64,000 bases of DNA from UM-FILTER-38-24 sp041663205. GTDB taxonomy: Bacteria > Patescibacteriota > Gracilibacteria > UBA1369 > LOWO2-01-FULL-3. Each line of letters begins with the position of its first letter. Within the stretch, counting starts at the first letter, position 1. This document shows positions 7,470 through 15,500 of the stretch, piece after piece. A program made the translations under genes and the position numbers. The notes beneath the pieces were generated by a model. It was not told where the DNA came from. It was given only the letters and a program-made list of their open reading frames with translations, and did not search any database. The stretch is from the NCBI GenBank assembly GCA_041663205.1, contig JBAZQZ010000002.1, forward strand, positions 50,780 through 114,779, in the 5' to 3' direction.

Positions 7470-8793
7470 ATTTTAAATTGAGTGACGTGCCGGTGAATCC
7501 GTACTCTTTGCGAAGTTCGTTTTCCAGGTATCTCGGATAAGAAAAATGCAAGTGTTCGGCGAATTTGAAAAACAAAATAAAGCTTGGCGGGGATACTCCG
7601 ACTTGGCTTGCGTAAAGGAATTTTGGCTTCCTGACGTTTGAACTCGAAGGCAAATGTTTGTTTGATATTTTTTGCATAAAACTGTTCAGTTCCGCTGTGT
7701 TTAGTTTTTTTTCTCTTTCTTCTTTTATCTCATCCGCCAAATCAAAAATCTTTTCGATGTTTGTTTTATTTTTTGCGGAAATAAAAAGTACCGGAGCCCA
7801 CGGGACGAAGGCGAATTTATGTTTTAACCTGTAAATTATTGTTCCTTTTTTTTCTTCGTCTTTTTCTTTGTCGAAATCGTCTATCTTGTTTACGGCGATG
7901 ATAAGCCCTTTTTTCATCTCCAATACGTATTCAACAATATGACAATCCTGTTTTGATATTTTTTCCGTGCCGTCTATCAAAAGTATTGCGACCTCCGATC
8001 TTTCGAGTGCGTTTAAACAGCGTAATGCACTGAATTGCTCTATCCCCTGCTCTCTTTTCCCGGGACGGCGAAGCCCGGCGGTGTCTATTAAATTATATTT
8101 TTTTTCGTTGTGTGTGATCGGAGTGTCAGTGTGATCTCTTGTGGTTCCCGGGATGTCCGAGACTATGTTTGTTCCTTGCCCGGTTATCGCATTCACAAGC
8201 GATGATTTTCCCGCGTTTGGTCTGCCGAGAATGCATATATTTAATGTTTCGTTGTCTTTTTCTTCTTTCTTTTTTCTTTTTTTGAATTTTAATTTTTTTA
8301 GAGTTTTTTCTATCAGCATTTCCAAATCCAGAAGTCCGTCTGTGTGAATTGCCGATATTCTAAGTGGCTCCCCAAAGCCAAGTTCGAGCGTTTCGTAGGC
8401 GTTATCGTCTGCTCCTTTTGCGTCCGATTTGTTCGCGACGAATAAAACTTCTTTTTTTGATTTTCGAAGTACGTTTGCGGCCAATTTGTCATTTACGTTT
8501 ATTCCTTCGGATAAATCCACGAGAAATATTATTATGTCCGCTTCTTCTATCGCCAATGCGGCCTGCGATTGCACGTCTTTTTCGATGTTTTCGTGTTTCC
8601 CGTATTCAAGTCCTCCGGTGTCCACCAAAGTCACTTCGTACCCGGAAATATCACATTTTTTATAAATTCGGTCACGCGTTGTTCCTGCGACATCAGAGGT
8701 TATCGCGTATTTTTCCAGCACCAACCTGTTGAAAAGTGTTGATTTCCCAACGTTCGGGCGTCCAACTATCGCTATTATCGGTAAGATTTCCAT
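7453..8793 (-). CDS. der: Ribosome biogenesis GTPase Der (EngA)
   Basis: A double GTPase of 446 residues needed for assembly of the large ribosomal subunit. Two complete G domains are visible. The first has GRPNVGKST near residue 11, DTGG and NKSD. The second has GRPNAGKSS near 190, DTAGLRR and NKID. The C-terminal KH-like domain follows (about 360-446). Length and order match the family. It is convergent with the nucleotidyltransferase-like gene, with overlapping 3' ends. The A-rich start region lacks a clear Shine-Dalgarno sequence. Confidence 0.96.
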   Translation of the reverse strand: MEILPIIAIVGRPNVGKSTLFNRLVLEKYAITSDVAGTTRDRIYKKCDISGYEVTLVDTGGLEYGKHENIEKDVQSQAALAIEEADIIIFLVDLSEGINVNDKLAANVLRKSKKEVLFVANKSDAKGADDNAYETLELGFGEPLRISAIHTDGLLDLEMLIEKTLKKLKFKKRKKKEEKDNETLNICILGRPNAGKSSLVNAITGQGTNIVSDIPGTTRDHTDTPITHNEKKYNLIDTAGLRRPGKREQGIEQFSALRCLNALERSEVAILLIDGTEKISKQDCHIVEYVLEMKKGLIIAVNKIDDFDKEKDEEKKGTIIYRLKHKFAFVPWAPVLFISAKNKTNIEKIFDLADEIKEEREKKLNTAELNSFMQKISNKHLPSSSNVRKPKFLYASQVGVSPPSFILFFKFAEHLHFSYPRYLENELRKEYGFTGTSLNLKFKNKV

Positions 8794-8807
8794 TAATTAT
8801 CTTTTTA

Positions 8808-8835
8808 TTTACTTGTGCTTTTGTGATGTTATACT
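8808..8835 (+). promoter_or_regulatory. Promoter with extended -10
   Basis: TTTACT (8808-8813) and TATACT (8830-8835) are 16 nt apart, with TG one base before the -10 box. The predicted transcription start coincides with the ATG at 8843, so the mRNA may be leaderless. This supports 8843 over the upstream in-frame ATG at 8729, which lies inside der. Confidence 0.6.
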
Positions 8836-8842
8836 GTATTCG

Positions 8843-9877
8843 ATGAAATTGAAAGTCCTATTCATTCTGCCGTTGGTTGTTTTTTCCGCTCTTTGGTGGG
8901 TTCCTTTGGCTGTGGCGGACGATGTTGCTCCTGCTGGAGGGGGGAATTTGGAGTACGACAGTGAAGCAAAAAAACAGCAGGCCAAGGAGTTACAGGATGA
9001 GCTTGCCGTTATCGAAGAGGAGCTTAATAAATTAAAGTCTGAACTTGCTGGGTTTGAATCGGGGCTTGCCAATGCTGAAGCGGAGAAGGCAAAAGGTGTT
9101 GATCAAAATCAAGATATTGAAATTAATCTTAAGGAGAATGAGTTGAAGTTGGCCATGGATCAAGAATCGAAAGCTTGTGCTTATGATGACGATGGTAAGG
9201 TATGTCAAAAAGCCAAAGAGAATTTTCTTAGTGCTCTGGAGGCTTTTAATCAGGCTAAGGATCCGGCGAAGGCCGTAGCCGATAAAATCAGTAAGCTTCA
9301 GAGTCAAATAGCGGAAACGAAAGGCAAGATAACCCAGAAGCAGGCAGAGTTTGATGCAAAACAGAAACAGATTGAGGAGTTGATTGGCGGGGTTTTGAAT
9401 CCGACCGGTGCTAATGATCAGGGGATCAGTAATTATCAGGGCGGGGGTACGGTTTTGCCGGATACCAAGTATCAGGAGATGTCGGATTGTGAGACTATTA
9501 TGAGGTATGTGAATATACATCCTTCAAAAGTAGAAGAATATGTTGCCGGAAGGAATGGAAAGATAACTGAAATAAAAATTAAGAATGTTAACCCCAGCTA
9601 TACTGATATTTTGGGATGTGCTATTAAGACCGGGGATGTGAAACTTTGGATGGTCCCGTATTTTGTGAGATATATTCTCGAATTTATTATCGGGATTTCC
9701 GGGTTGGCCTCTGTTGGTGGAATAATTTACGGGGGGTATCTTTATCTTTTTGCAGGGCTTTCCGATGATCAGCAGAAAGGAAAAAGTGCTATCAAAAACA
9801 GCTTGATCGCTTTGGTTCTTTCTCTTTCTGCATGGGCTATCGTGAATATAGTGATTTCGTTGGTGACTTCAATTTAG
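8843..9877 (+). CDS. Secreted coiled-coil protein with C-terminal VirB2/TrbC-like membrane segment
   Basis: A 344-residue protein with a signal peptide (residues 1-22). Residues about 35-200 are a long Lys/Glu/Gln-rich coiled coil. The C-terminal 75 residues contain two hydrophobic helices separated by a short polar loop (YLFAGLSDDQQKGKSAIKN). That arrangement is seen in VirB2/TrbC-type IV secretion pilins and related short membrane proteins of Patescibacteria. The ATG at 8843 was chosen because a signal peptide begins there and a promoter lies directly upstream. The function is not known; a surface filament or envelope-spanning part is possible. It is convergent with the glycosyltransferase gene, overlapping by 4 nt. 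Confidence 0.75.
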   Translation: MKLKVLFILPLVVFSALWWVPLAVADDVAPAGGGNLEYDSEAKKQQAKELQDELAVIEEELNKLKSELAGFESGLANAEAEKAKGVDQNQDIEINLKENELKLAMDQESKACAYDDDGKVCQKAKENFLSALEAFNQAKDPAKAVADKISKLQSQIAETKGKITQKQAEFDAKQKQIEELIGGVLNPTGANDQGISNYQGGGTVLPDTKYQEMSDCETIMRYVNIHPSKVEEYVAGRNGKITEIKIKNVNPSYTDILGCAIKTGDVKLWMVPYFVRYILEFIIGISGLASVGGIIYGGYLYLFAGLSDDQQKGKSAIKNSLIALVLSLSAWAIVNIVISLVTSI

Positions 9878-10989
9878 GATGACCAGTGTTCCCATTTGTC
9901 TTTGAGGTAGCTCAAGAATTTGTTTTCAAATTCTTTTTCGTCGAATTTTTCCGCGTGTTTTTTTATTTCTTGCGGAATGAAATGTTTTTTGTTTTTTTGG
10001 TATTCTTCAATCGCCGCTTTCAGGTGCATCTCGTCCTGTTTTTCGAAAAATATTCCCGTTTTACCTTCTTCAATCGAGTCGAGCGCGCCTCCTTTTTTGT
10101 AGGCAATTACAGGTCTTCCCGAAGCCATTGCCTCGATTGCAGTGATTCCAAAATCTTCCACTTGAGGAAAAATCAAGGCTTCACATTCGCTGTATAAAGT
10201 TTTTAGTGTTTTGTCGTCCGCGTTTCCTACAAATTCTATATTTGCTTTTGCTGACGCTTTTAATTCGTTTTCAGAAATGCCCGTGCCGACTATTTTTAAC
10301 GGAAGGCCTATTTGGTTGAATGTGTCGATAATTAAATCGAATTTTTTGTAAGGTGTGAGTCTGCCTACCGCCAAATAATATCCGCCGGTTTTTTCAGAGA
10401 TTTTGAAATCCGAGGTTTTCACCATCGGATGAATCACAGTCGAAGGCTTGTTGTAATATTTTTCTATGCGTTGTTTTGTCGTAGAGGAATTCGCGACAAA
10501 ATAATCGACTCTTTCCGCGGATAACCTGTCCCACATGCGAAGTTGGTGAATTCTTCTTTTTCCGAAAAATTTCAGGATAGGATTCATTTTGTATTTTTCA
10601 ATGTAGCTGTGCCAATTGTCCCACGCGTATCGCATTGGTGTGTGGCAATAACAAATATGCAATGTTTCCGGTTTTGTGATGATTCCTTTTGCGCATGCGT
10701 GCGAACTCGAAATAACTATATCGAAATTGCTCAAGTCGAAATTTTCGTATGCGCAAGGCATCATCCCCAGATACATTTGATGATGATTTTTTGCGAATGG
10801 AAGATTTTGGATAAATGAAGTTGTAATTGCGGCTTTTTCGAATCCTTTAACTTTTTCCGCGTTGAATATGGAAGTGAAAATCGGGGCTTGCGGAAACATT
10901 TTATGCAAAAGCAGATTCACTTTTTCCGCTCCGCCCGGATTTGTCATCCAGTCGAATACAAGCGCGATTTTTGCTTTTGTTAAGGACAT
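9874..10989 (-). CDS. Glycosyltransferase family 4 (GT-B fold)
   Basis: A 371-residue retaining glycosyltransferase of the GT4 type. It has the early GGAEK motif for acceptor binding, the AVGRLTPYKKFD motif that opens the donor-binding half, and the donor-site stretch FGITAIEAMASGRPVIAY with the Glu that contacts the nucleotide sugar. It resembles WbaZ/mannosyltransferase-type enzymes. Substrates cannot be assigned; a role in making cell-surface polysaccharide or glycolipid is likely. It stands alone on the minus strand, between an exported protein and a PrsW-like protease. Confidence 0.88.
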   Translation of the reverse strand: MSLTKAKIALVFDWMTNPGGAEKVNLLLHKMFPQAPIFTSIFNAEKVKGFEKAAITTSFIQNLPFAKNHHQMYLGMMPCAYENFDLSNFDIVISSSHACAKGIITKPETLHICYCHTPMRYAWDNWHSYIEKYKMNPILKFFGKRRIHQLRMWDRLSAERVDYFVANSSTTKQRIEKYYNKPSTVIHPMVKTSDFKISEKTGGYYLAVGRLTPYKKFDLIIDTFNQIGLPLKIVGTGISENELKASAKANIEFVGNADDKTLKTLYSECEALIFPQVEDFGITAIEAMASGRPVIAYKKGGALDSIEEGKTGIFFEKQDEMHLKAAIEEYQKNKKHFIPQEIKKHAEKFDEKEFENKFLSYLKDKWEHWSS

Positions 10990-11050
10990 GAGGAAGTAAA
11001 AAATCTTTCCTACATACTATTGTTTTCTTTAGTGAAATTCAACTGATAAG

Positions 11051-12379
11051 CTACATTTTGAAAGAATCATCGCCGGTGTATTTCGAGAGGATATCTTTTT
11101 CCGGAGCTTTTATGACTGTCTCTTCTTGTTTTACTTGTGCGTTTGTTTTGGCGTTCGGGTCTTGGGTTGTTCTGTTTTTTTCTTTTTCAGTCACGTATTT
11201 TGAAATTGTGTTTTTGTCGTTTGCCGATATGTCATCTTTTGCTTTTACCACCGTGCTCAGAATTGTTTTGTATGTGTCTTTGTCGTCCAAACGGTCGAGC
11301 GCTTTTGCTTTGAATAATTTTATCACATTGTTGTCCGGATCTCTTTCCAGAAGTCTTTCGCAGATATGGATTACGTCCACGTAACGTTTTTCATTGAACC
11401 ACATGCCAAGAAGTTCCATCACCACTTCTTCATCTTTTTTTGCGAGCGTGGATTTTTGTTTTGTCGAAATGTCTTCAGAAAGGACAAGGTTTCCGGCTTT
11501 TCTGCCGAGCAAATATCTCAAATATAAATATCCCAATATTACGAAAATTATTACCGGCAACATTTTGTTGAATTGCAATAAATAGTTGTACGTTGCGTGA
11601 ATTGCGACAGCAAGGAATAATCCTTTGACGACCATTTTTTGTTGAAATGCCTGGCTTAACGGCAGTCCCAGCATTTTTGAAGTTATTCTTTCGAAGACCG
11701 AGGCTTTGGTTCCTGTGATTTTATTTTGCGCCGCTATGTCGATTGCAAATTTTCCGATTCCGTAATGGTATCCGAAAATGCTCGAGAAAATCATGTGCGC
11801 GCAGGCTGTAAAAATAGACCTGAACACGTACATGCTCACTAAATCCCCTGTCGAGATGATCGGCCAATACTGGTAGAGATAATAAATATTTTCCGCGAAT
11901 GCGAATCCGAGCGCTGATGCAAGCGCGAATTTTATTGAGTCGCCGAGGGTTTTTATGAGTAATGTGCGTTTATCAATCGAGATTATCACGTACATTTTTA
12001 TGATTTCTTCGAGCGCGGCAAACAGGACAAACATGGCTATAAATCCGGTGTTTTCACCGGTGATGTTTGTTTCTATGAATTTTGAAAGGTTGAATTTTGA
12101 TGTTATTTCGAAAAATTGCTGAAGAATTACCGGAAGTTGGATTATTTTGTCCGAAAAAGGTATTTGGAAAAGTCCTTGTTCTATAACTTCCAGCGGCGGA
12201 TCCCAGAGCCATTGCAACAGCAAAAGTGCCGGTGGCGTCAGACATCCCAAACCGAAAACGAGAGCGACGATGCTTTTTCCTTGTTCACTTTTTTTGAAGA
12301 ATATGTAGAGCCATACTGCGGCCGGTATTGCCGCGAAGATCGTCGATACTGTTAGTATAAATGTTGTGTTAGAGAACAT
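11051..12379 (-). CDS. PrsW-like intramembrane metalloprotease with C-terminal TPR-like tail
   Basis: A polytopic membrane protein of 442 residues. It has the conserved PrsW family pattern: EExxK (Glu124, Glu125, Lys128), FAEN (Glu163) and His195 in a later helix, then an AIHATYNY helix near 262. In Bacillus subtilis PrsW starts the destruction of the anti-sigma factor RsiW. The C-terminal part (about 310-442) is soluble and has a helical, TPR-like pattern, including MWFNEKRYVDVIHICERLLE. It ends an operon with an RsbW-like kinase and a STAS protein, so a role in proteolytic control of a stress-type switch is plausible. Its true target is unknown. Confidence 0.82.
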   Translation of the reverse strand: MFSNTTFILTVSTIFAAIPAAVWLYIFFKKSEQGKSIVALVFGLGCLTPPALLLLQWLWDPPLEVIEQGLFQIPFSDKIIQLPVILQQFFEITSKFNLSKFIETNITGENTGFIAMFVLFAALEEIIKMYVIISIDKRTLLIKTLGDSIKFALASALGFAFAENIYYLYQYWPIISTGDLVSMYVFRSIFTACAHMIFSSIFGYHYGIGKFAIDIAAQNKITGTKASVFERITSKMLGLPLSQAFQQKMVVKGLFLAVAIHATYNYLLQFNKMLPVIIFVILGYLYLRYLLGRKAGNLVLSEDISTKQKSTLAKKDEEVVMELLGMWFNEKRYVDVIHICERLLERDPDNNVIKLFKAKALDRLDDKDTYKTILSTVVKAKDDISANDKNTISKYVTEKEKNRTTQDPNAKTNAQVKQEETVIKAPEKDILSKYTGDDSFKM

Positions 12380-12396
12380 TTTTTGTGGCTCATTGT

Positions 12397-13041
12397 TTAG
12401 CTTTCAAATTTATATGCTCCCGCCGAGGTGACTTGGCCCGATTGGACTTCAGGGGCTTGTGTGACCGGGGCCGGGGCTACGGCTGGTTGTGCGACAGGGG
12501 CTGCAACAGGTGTAGGCGCCGGGGGTACCGGTTGAGCTACGGGTGCCGGGATAGGTTCCGGAGTAGGCGCAGGTGCTTGGGCAGGAACAGGTGCCGGCGT
12601 AGATTCTACCACAGGAGTGACCATAGGTTGTGCGGCTGGTGCCGCTACCGGGGCTACGACCGGTTGTGTGGCTACTTGAGTCGGTTGAGCTGATAAGGCC
12701 GCCTTGGCGGCATCAAGACTCTCGTAATTTTGCATCAATTGTGTAAGTCCAACTACTTGCAAAATATCCACGATGTTTGGTTTTGCAGCACAAATTGCCG
12801 CTTTTCCGCCAAGTTCCGTGATTTTTCCGTATAAATCTGTCAAATATCCGATTGATTTTGAATTCATGTAATCAAGGTTTTGCATGTCGAAGATCATGTT
12901 CATTCCTTTTGGAGCATTTTCCAAAGCTTTGTAGATTCCCTGGATTTTTTCATCGACGTTGCTTTCGTCCAATTGTCCTGAGATATGCGCCACTTTGAGT
13001 GTCGGGTTTATGTCTTCAACTGAAATATTTACTTCTGTCAT
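12397..13041 (-). CDS. STAS-domain protein (anti-anti-sigma-like) with Pro/Ala-rich tail
   Basis: A 214-residue protein. Residues 1-110 are a STAS domain of the SpoIIAA/RsbV type; the phosphorylation region is at LDYMNSKSIGYL, where Ser follows Asn. Residues about 115-205 are a low-complexity tail of Pro, Ala, Val and Gln that should be disordered. STAS proteins of this class bind RsbW/SpoIIAB-like kinases when dephosphorylated. The gene lies 10 nt after the RsbW-like kinase gene and 17 nt before the PrsW-like gene, so the three are probably co-transcribed. The tail is unusual for RsbV and may tether the protein to a partner. Confidence 0.88.
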   Translation of the reverse strand: MTEVNISVEDINPTLKVAHISGQLDESNVDEKIQGIYKALENAPKGMNMIFDMQNLDYMNSKSIGYLTDLYGKITELGGKAAICAAKPNIVDILQVVGLTQLMQNYESLDAAKAALSAQPTQVATQPVVAPVAAPAAQPMVTPVVESTPAPVPAQAPAPTPEPIPAPVAQPVPPAPTPVAAPVAQPAVAPAPVTQAPEVQSGQVTSAGAYKFES

Positions 13042-13051
13042 TTTTTTATTG

Positions 13052-13561
13052 TTATGAATTAAGAATTATTGTTTCTGCTTTTTGAGGTAATCCCGATTTG
13101 AATCTGGGGTCTTTTAGAAATTTTTTAACGCTTACTCTCAGTCCCCCTTCCGGTCTGTCTTCAAATTTGATTTCGTCACTCCATTCTCCGATGATTTTTA
13201 CGAGTCCGCGGCCTCTGATTCCCGTGAATTGATATGCCGGTTCCCGTCTTTCGTCGAACAATTTTTTCAATTCTTCCGCTTTCATTCTGTTTTTGCCCGT
13301 TCCCGTGTCTTCAACATCTATTTCCAAATAATCGTCTTTTTCGTAAGTGAAAGTGATTCTTATTTCGCTTCCTGGGCTTGATCCGTATTCAATCGCGTTG
13401 TTGCAAAGTTCATCCACGACGGATTGGAATCTGAAGGCCCATTTTTCTTCGAAGTTCGTGGTGTTCTTGATCATATTCAGAGTGAAGTCTCTGATTCCCG
13501 ACATAAAGTATGCGTTTGTCGGTAAGGTGATCGTTATTTTTGTTTTTGTGTTTTGTTCCAT
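13052..13561 (-). CDS. RsbW/SpoIIAB-like ATP-binding regulatory kinase
   Basis: A 169-residue GHKL ATPase of the anti-sigma-factor type. It has the N box (VVDELCNNAIEYG), the G1 box (VEDTGTG) and the G2-like stretch RGRGLVKI. Such proteins bind a sigma factor or another target and phosphorylate their STAS antagonist. The STAS partner is encoded directly downstream. Insert residues around the lid (FDERREPAYQF) differ from RsbW, so the target could be something other than a sigma factor. Start at 13561 follows an A-rich leader. Confidence 0.87.
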   Translation of the reverse strand: MEQNTKTKITITLPTNAYFMSGIRDFTLNMIKNTTNFEEKWAFRFQSVVDELCNNAIEYGSSPGSEIRITFTYEKDDYLEIDVEDTGTGKNRMKAEELKKLFDERREPAYQFTGIRGRGLVKIIGEWSDEIKFEDRPEGGLRVSVKKFLKDPRFKSGLPQKAETIILNS

Positions 13562-13607
13562 CTATTTGTTTTAGATTGTTAGATTATATCATTTCTGGGG
13601 CGAGAAG

Positions 13608-13844
13608 TCAAAAGGTTTGAAGCTTTCTCGACTCAGAAATGATTTTCTTGAAAATCTGAACTTCGTAAGGGTTTTTGAGCTTTTTTAAGATTTCTTTTTC
13701 GCGATTTTTGTCTTTTATCGGGGTTTTTGAGAGTTTTTTCAGTTTACCGATTTCCTTTGAGATCAAGGCTCTTTTTTTGATTAAATTCAGGATTTTGTTA
13801 TCTATGGAGTCTATTTCTTCTCTGAGTGAATTTATTGATTTCAT
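13608..13844 (-). CDS. Chorismate mutase (AroQ type)
   Basis: A 78-residue all-helical protein matching the first part of AroQ chorismate mutases, with the typical pattern LREEIDSIDNKILNLIKKRA followed by the K-rich second helix. AroQ enzymes turn chorismate into prephenate for Phe and Tyr synthesis. The protein is a little shorter than most free-standing AroQ domains (about 85-90), so it is near-complete. Arg11-type and Lys39-type active site residues are plausible here but were not aligned. It sits alone on the minus strand, upstream of and divergent from rpsB. Confidence 0.78.
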   Translation of the reverse strand: MKSINSLREEIDSIDNKILNLIKKRALISKEIGKLKKLSKTPIKDKNREKEILKKLKNPYEVQIFKKIISESRKLQTF

Positions 13845-13942
13845 GTGTTTTTGTTATTTTGGCTTGCAAATAAGGTTCTTTTCTATTAGATTACTGCTAC
13901 ATTTATTTTATTTCAAGTCTGCTTTTTAGCTCGTGAAATCCT

Positions 13943-13960
13943 GTCCGACTCAGATCGGAC
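13943..13960 (+). promoter_or_regulatory. Hairpin in the rpsB leader
   Basis: GTCCGA and TCGGAC form a 6-bp stem with loop CTCAGA, about 44 nt before the rpsB start and with no T tract after it. It could be a ribosomal-protein binding site in the leader, but it does not match a leader I recognise. Confidence 0.35.
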
Positions 13961-14003
13961 CATGACACGAACCAATAAAAGGCGGGCGTAAACCACAAGG
14001 ATT

Positions 14004-14690
14004 ATGGATAAAAAGCTTGTACAGGAGATGTTCGAGAACGCAGTTCATGTCGGACATCGCACACAAAAATGGAACCCGCGTATGAAAAAATATCTCTACG
14101 GAGAGAAAGACGGGATTCATGTCATCAATTTGGAAAAGACGGCGGAAGGGCTTGAAAGAGCGCTTGCTTTCTTGGAAAAACTTGCGTCTGAGGGAAAGAG
14201 CGTGCTTTTTGTCAGCACAAAACCTCAATCTTTGAAGCTTATCGAGGATTCTGCAAAAGCATGCGGAATGCCTTATGTAGTTTCAAGATGGATTCCGGGG
14301 CTTCTCACCAATTTCGCGACTCTAAAAAACAGGATTAAATATTTTGTTAATTTGAAAGCCGAAAGAGATAACGGTGAGTTTGATAAATATACTAAAAAAG
14401 AGGCTTCAAAGTTGAAAAAAACTATTGATATCATGGAAATGTCACTTGGAGGTGTGCAGAATCTGAAGAGTGTTCCTGATGCGGTTTTTGTTATCGATAC
14501 CGTTCGTGACAAGATTGCCGTGAAAGAGGCTTGTGTCGTTGGAATTCCGATTGTTGCCATTACTGATTCCAATTCGGACCCTACCGTTATAGATTATTCA
14601 ATTCCCGGAAATGACGACGCATTGAAATCTTTGACTTTCCTTGTTGGGAAAGTGGTTTCTTCCTTGAATAAGGCAAGAAAAGCGAAATAA
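14004..14690 (+). CDS. rpsB: 30S ribosomal protein S2
   Basis: Ribosomal protein S2, 228 residues. Family landmarks are HVGHRTQKWNPRMKKY near the N-terminus, the helical hairpin region around 100-130, and PDAVFVIDTVRDKIAV followed by GIPIVAITDSNSDP. The length is slightly shorter than E. coli S2 (241), which is common when the C-terminal tail is reduced. It is followed after 25 nt by tsf, the standard rpsB-tsf order. A weak AAGG precedes the start. Confidence 0.97.
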   Translation: MDKKLVQEMFENAVHVGHRTQKWNPRMKKYLYGEKDGIHVINLEKTAEGLERALAFLEKLASEGKSVLFVSTKPQSLKLIEDSAKACGMPYVVSRWIPGLLTNFATLKNRIKYFVNLKAERDNGEFDKYTKKEASKLKKTIDIMEMSLGGVQNLKSVPDAVFVIDTVRDKIAVKEACVVGIPIVAITDSNSDPTVIDYSIPGNDDALKSLTFLVGKVVSSLNKARKAK

Positions 14691-14715
14691 ATTTTACCAA
14701 ATAATTAAAGAAAAA

Positions 14716-15489
14716 ATGGCTATTTCAATTGAGCAAGTAAAAAAATTGCGCGAGAAAACGGGTGTTTCAATGATGGCTTGTAAAAAAGCTTTAGAGGAAT
14801 CAAACGGAGATGAGGGGGTTGCAATCGATATTCTAAGGAAAAAAGGTGAAGCGAAGGCCGCCGACAGGGCTGACAGAGTCACTCGACAGGGTGTTGTAGC
14901 TGTAAAATCAGAGGGCGGGAAAACCGCTATGGTTACACTTCTTTGTGAAACCGATTTCGTGTCTCGCGGAGAAGATTTTGTTGCTATTGCCGATAAAATT
15001 GCGGAAAAACTTTTAAAAGGTGAAATTTCTGTTGAGGATAAAGATCTTCAGGAAATAAAGGATATGGCGCTTAAGTCCGGTGAAAAAATCGGGCTTGGAG
15101 GAATGGAGCTTATGGAAGGCGAAAACGTAGGGTCTTATGTTCACAGCAATAAAAAAATCGGAGTTCTTGTTTCTCTTGACGGCGGCAGTGAACAGCTTGC
15201 AAAGGACATTGCTATGCATGTTGCGGCTATGAATCCACAATTCATTTCTCCCGAGGAAGTTTTGCCTGAATTGGTTGCAAAAGAAAAAGAAATTTGGGCA
15301 GATCAGCTCAAAAACGAAGGAAAGCCTGCGGAAATTGTTGAAAAAATCATGCTTGGAAAAGAAAAGAAATTCAGAGAAGAAAATGCTTTGCTGAAACAAG
15401 CGTTCGTGAAAGATCCGGAAAAGATTATTGAACAATTGCTACAAGCGGAAAAGGCTACACTAAAGACTTTTAAGAGGTTTGCAATATAA
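14716..15489 (+). CDS. tsf: Elongation factor Ts
   Basis: EF-Ts exchanges GDP for GTP on EF-Tu. The 257-residue protein has the N-terminal UBA-like region (VKKLREKTGVSMMACKKALE), the TLLCETDFVSR core motif with the Thr-Asp-Phe-Val that contacts EF-Tu, and the IAMHVAAMNP motif. It is a compact form, comparable with short bacterial EF-Ts proteins. It follows rpsB and precedes ribBA by only 11 nt, so riboflavin genes may be transcribed with the translation genes. Confidence 0.97.
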   Translation: MAISIEQVKKLREKTGVSMMACKKALEESNGDEGVAIDILRKKGEAKAADRADRVTRQGVVAVKSEGGKTAMVTLLCETDFVSRGEDFVAIADKIAEKLLKGEISVEDKDLQEIKDMALKSGEKIGLGGMELMEGENVGSYVHSNKKIGVLVSLDGGSEQLAKDIAMHVAAMNPQFISPEEVLPELVAKEKEIWADQLKNEGKPAEIVEKIMLGKEKKFREENALLKQAFVKDPEKIIEQLLQAEKATLKTFKRFAI

Positions 15490-15500
15490 AGAACACCAAA

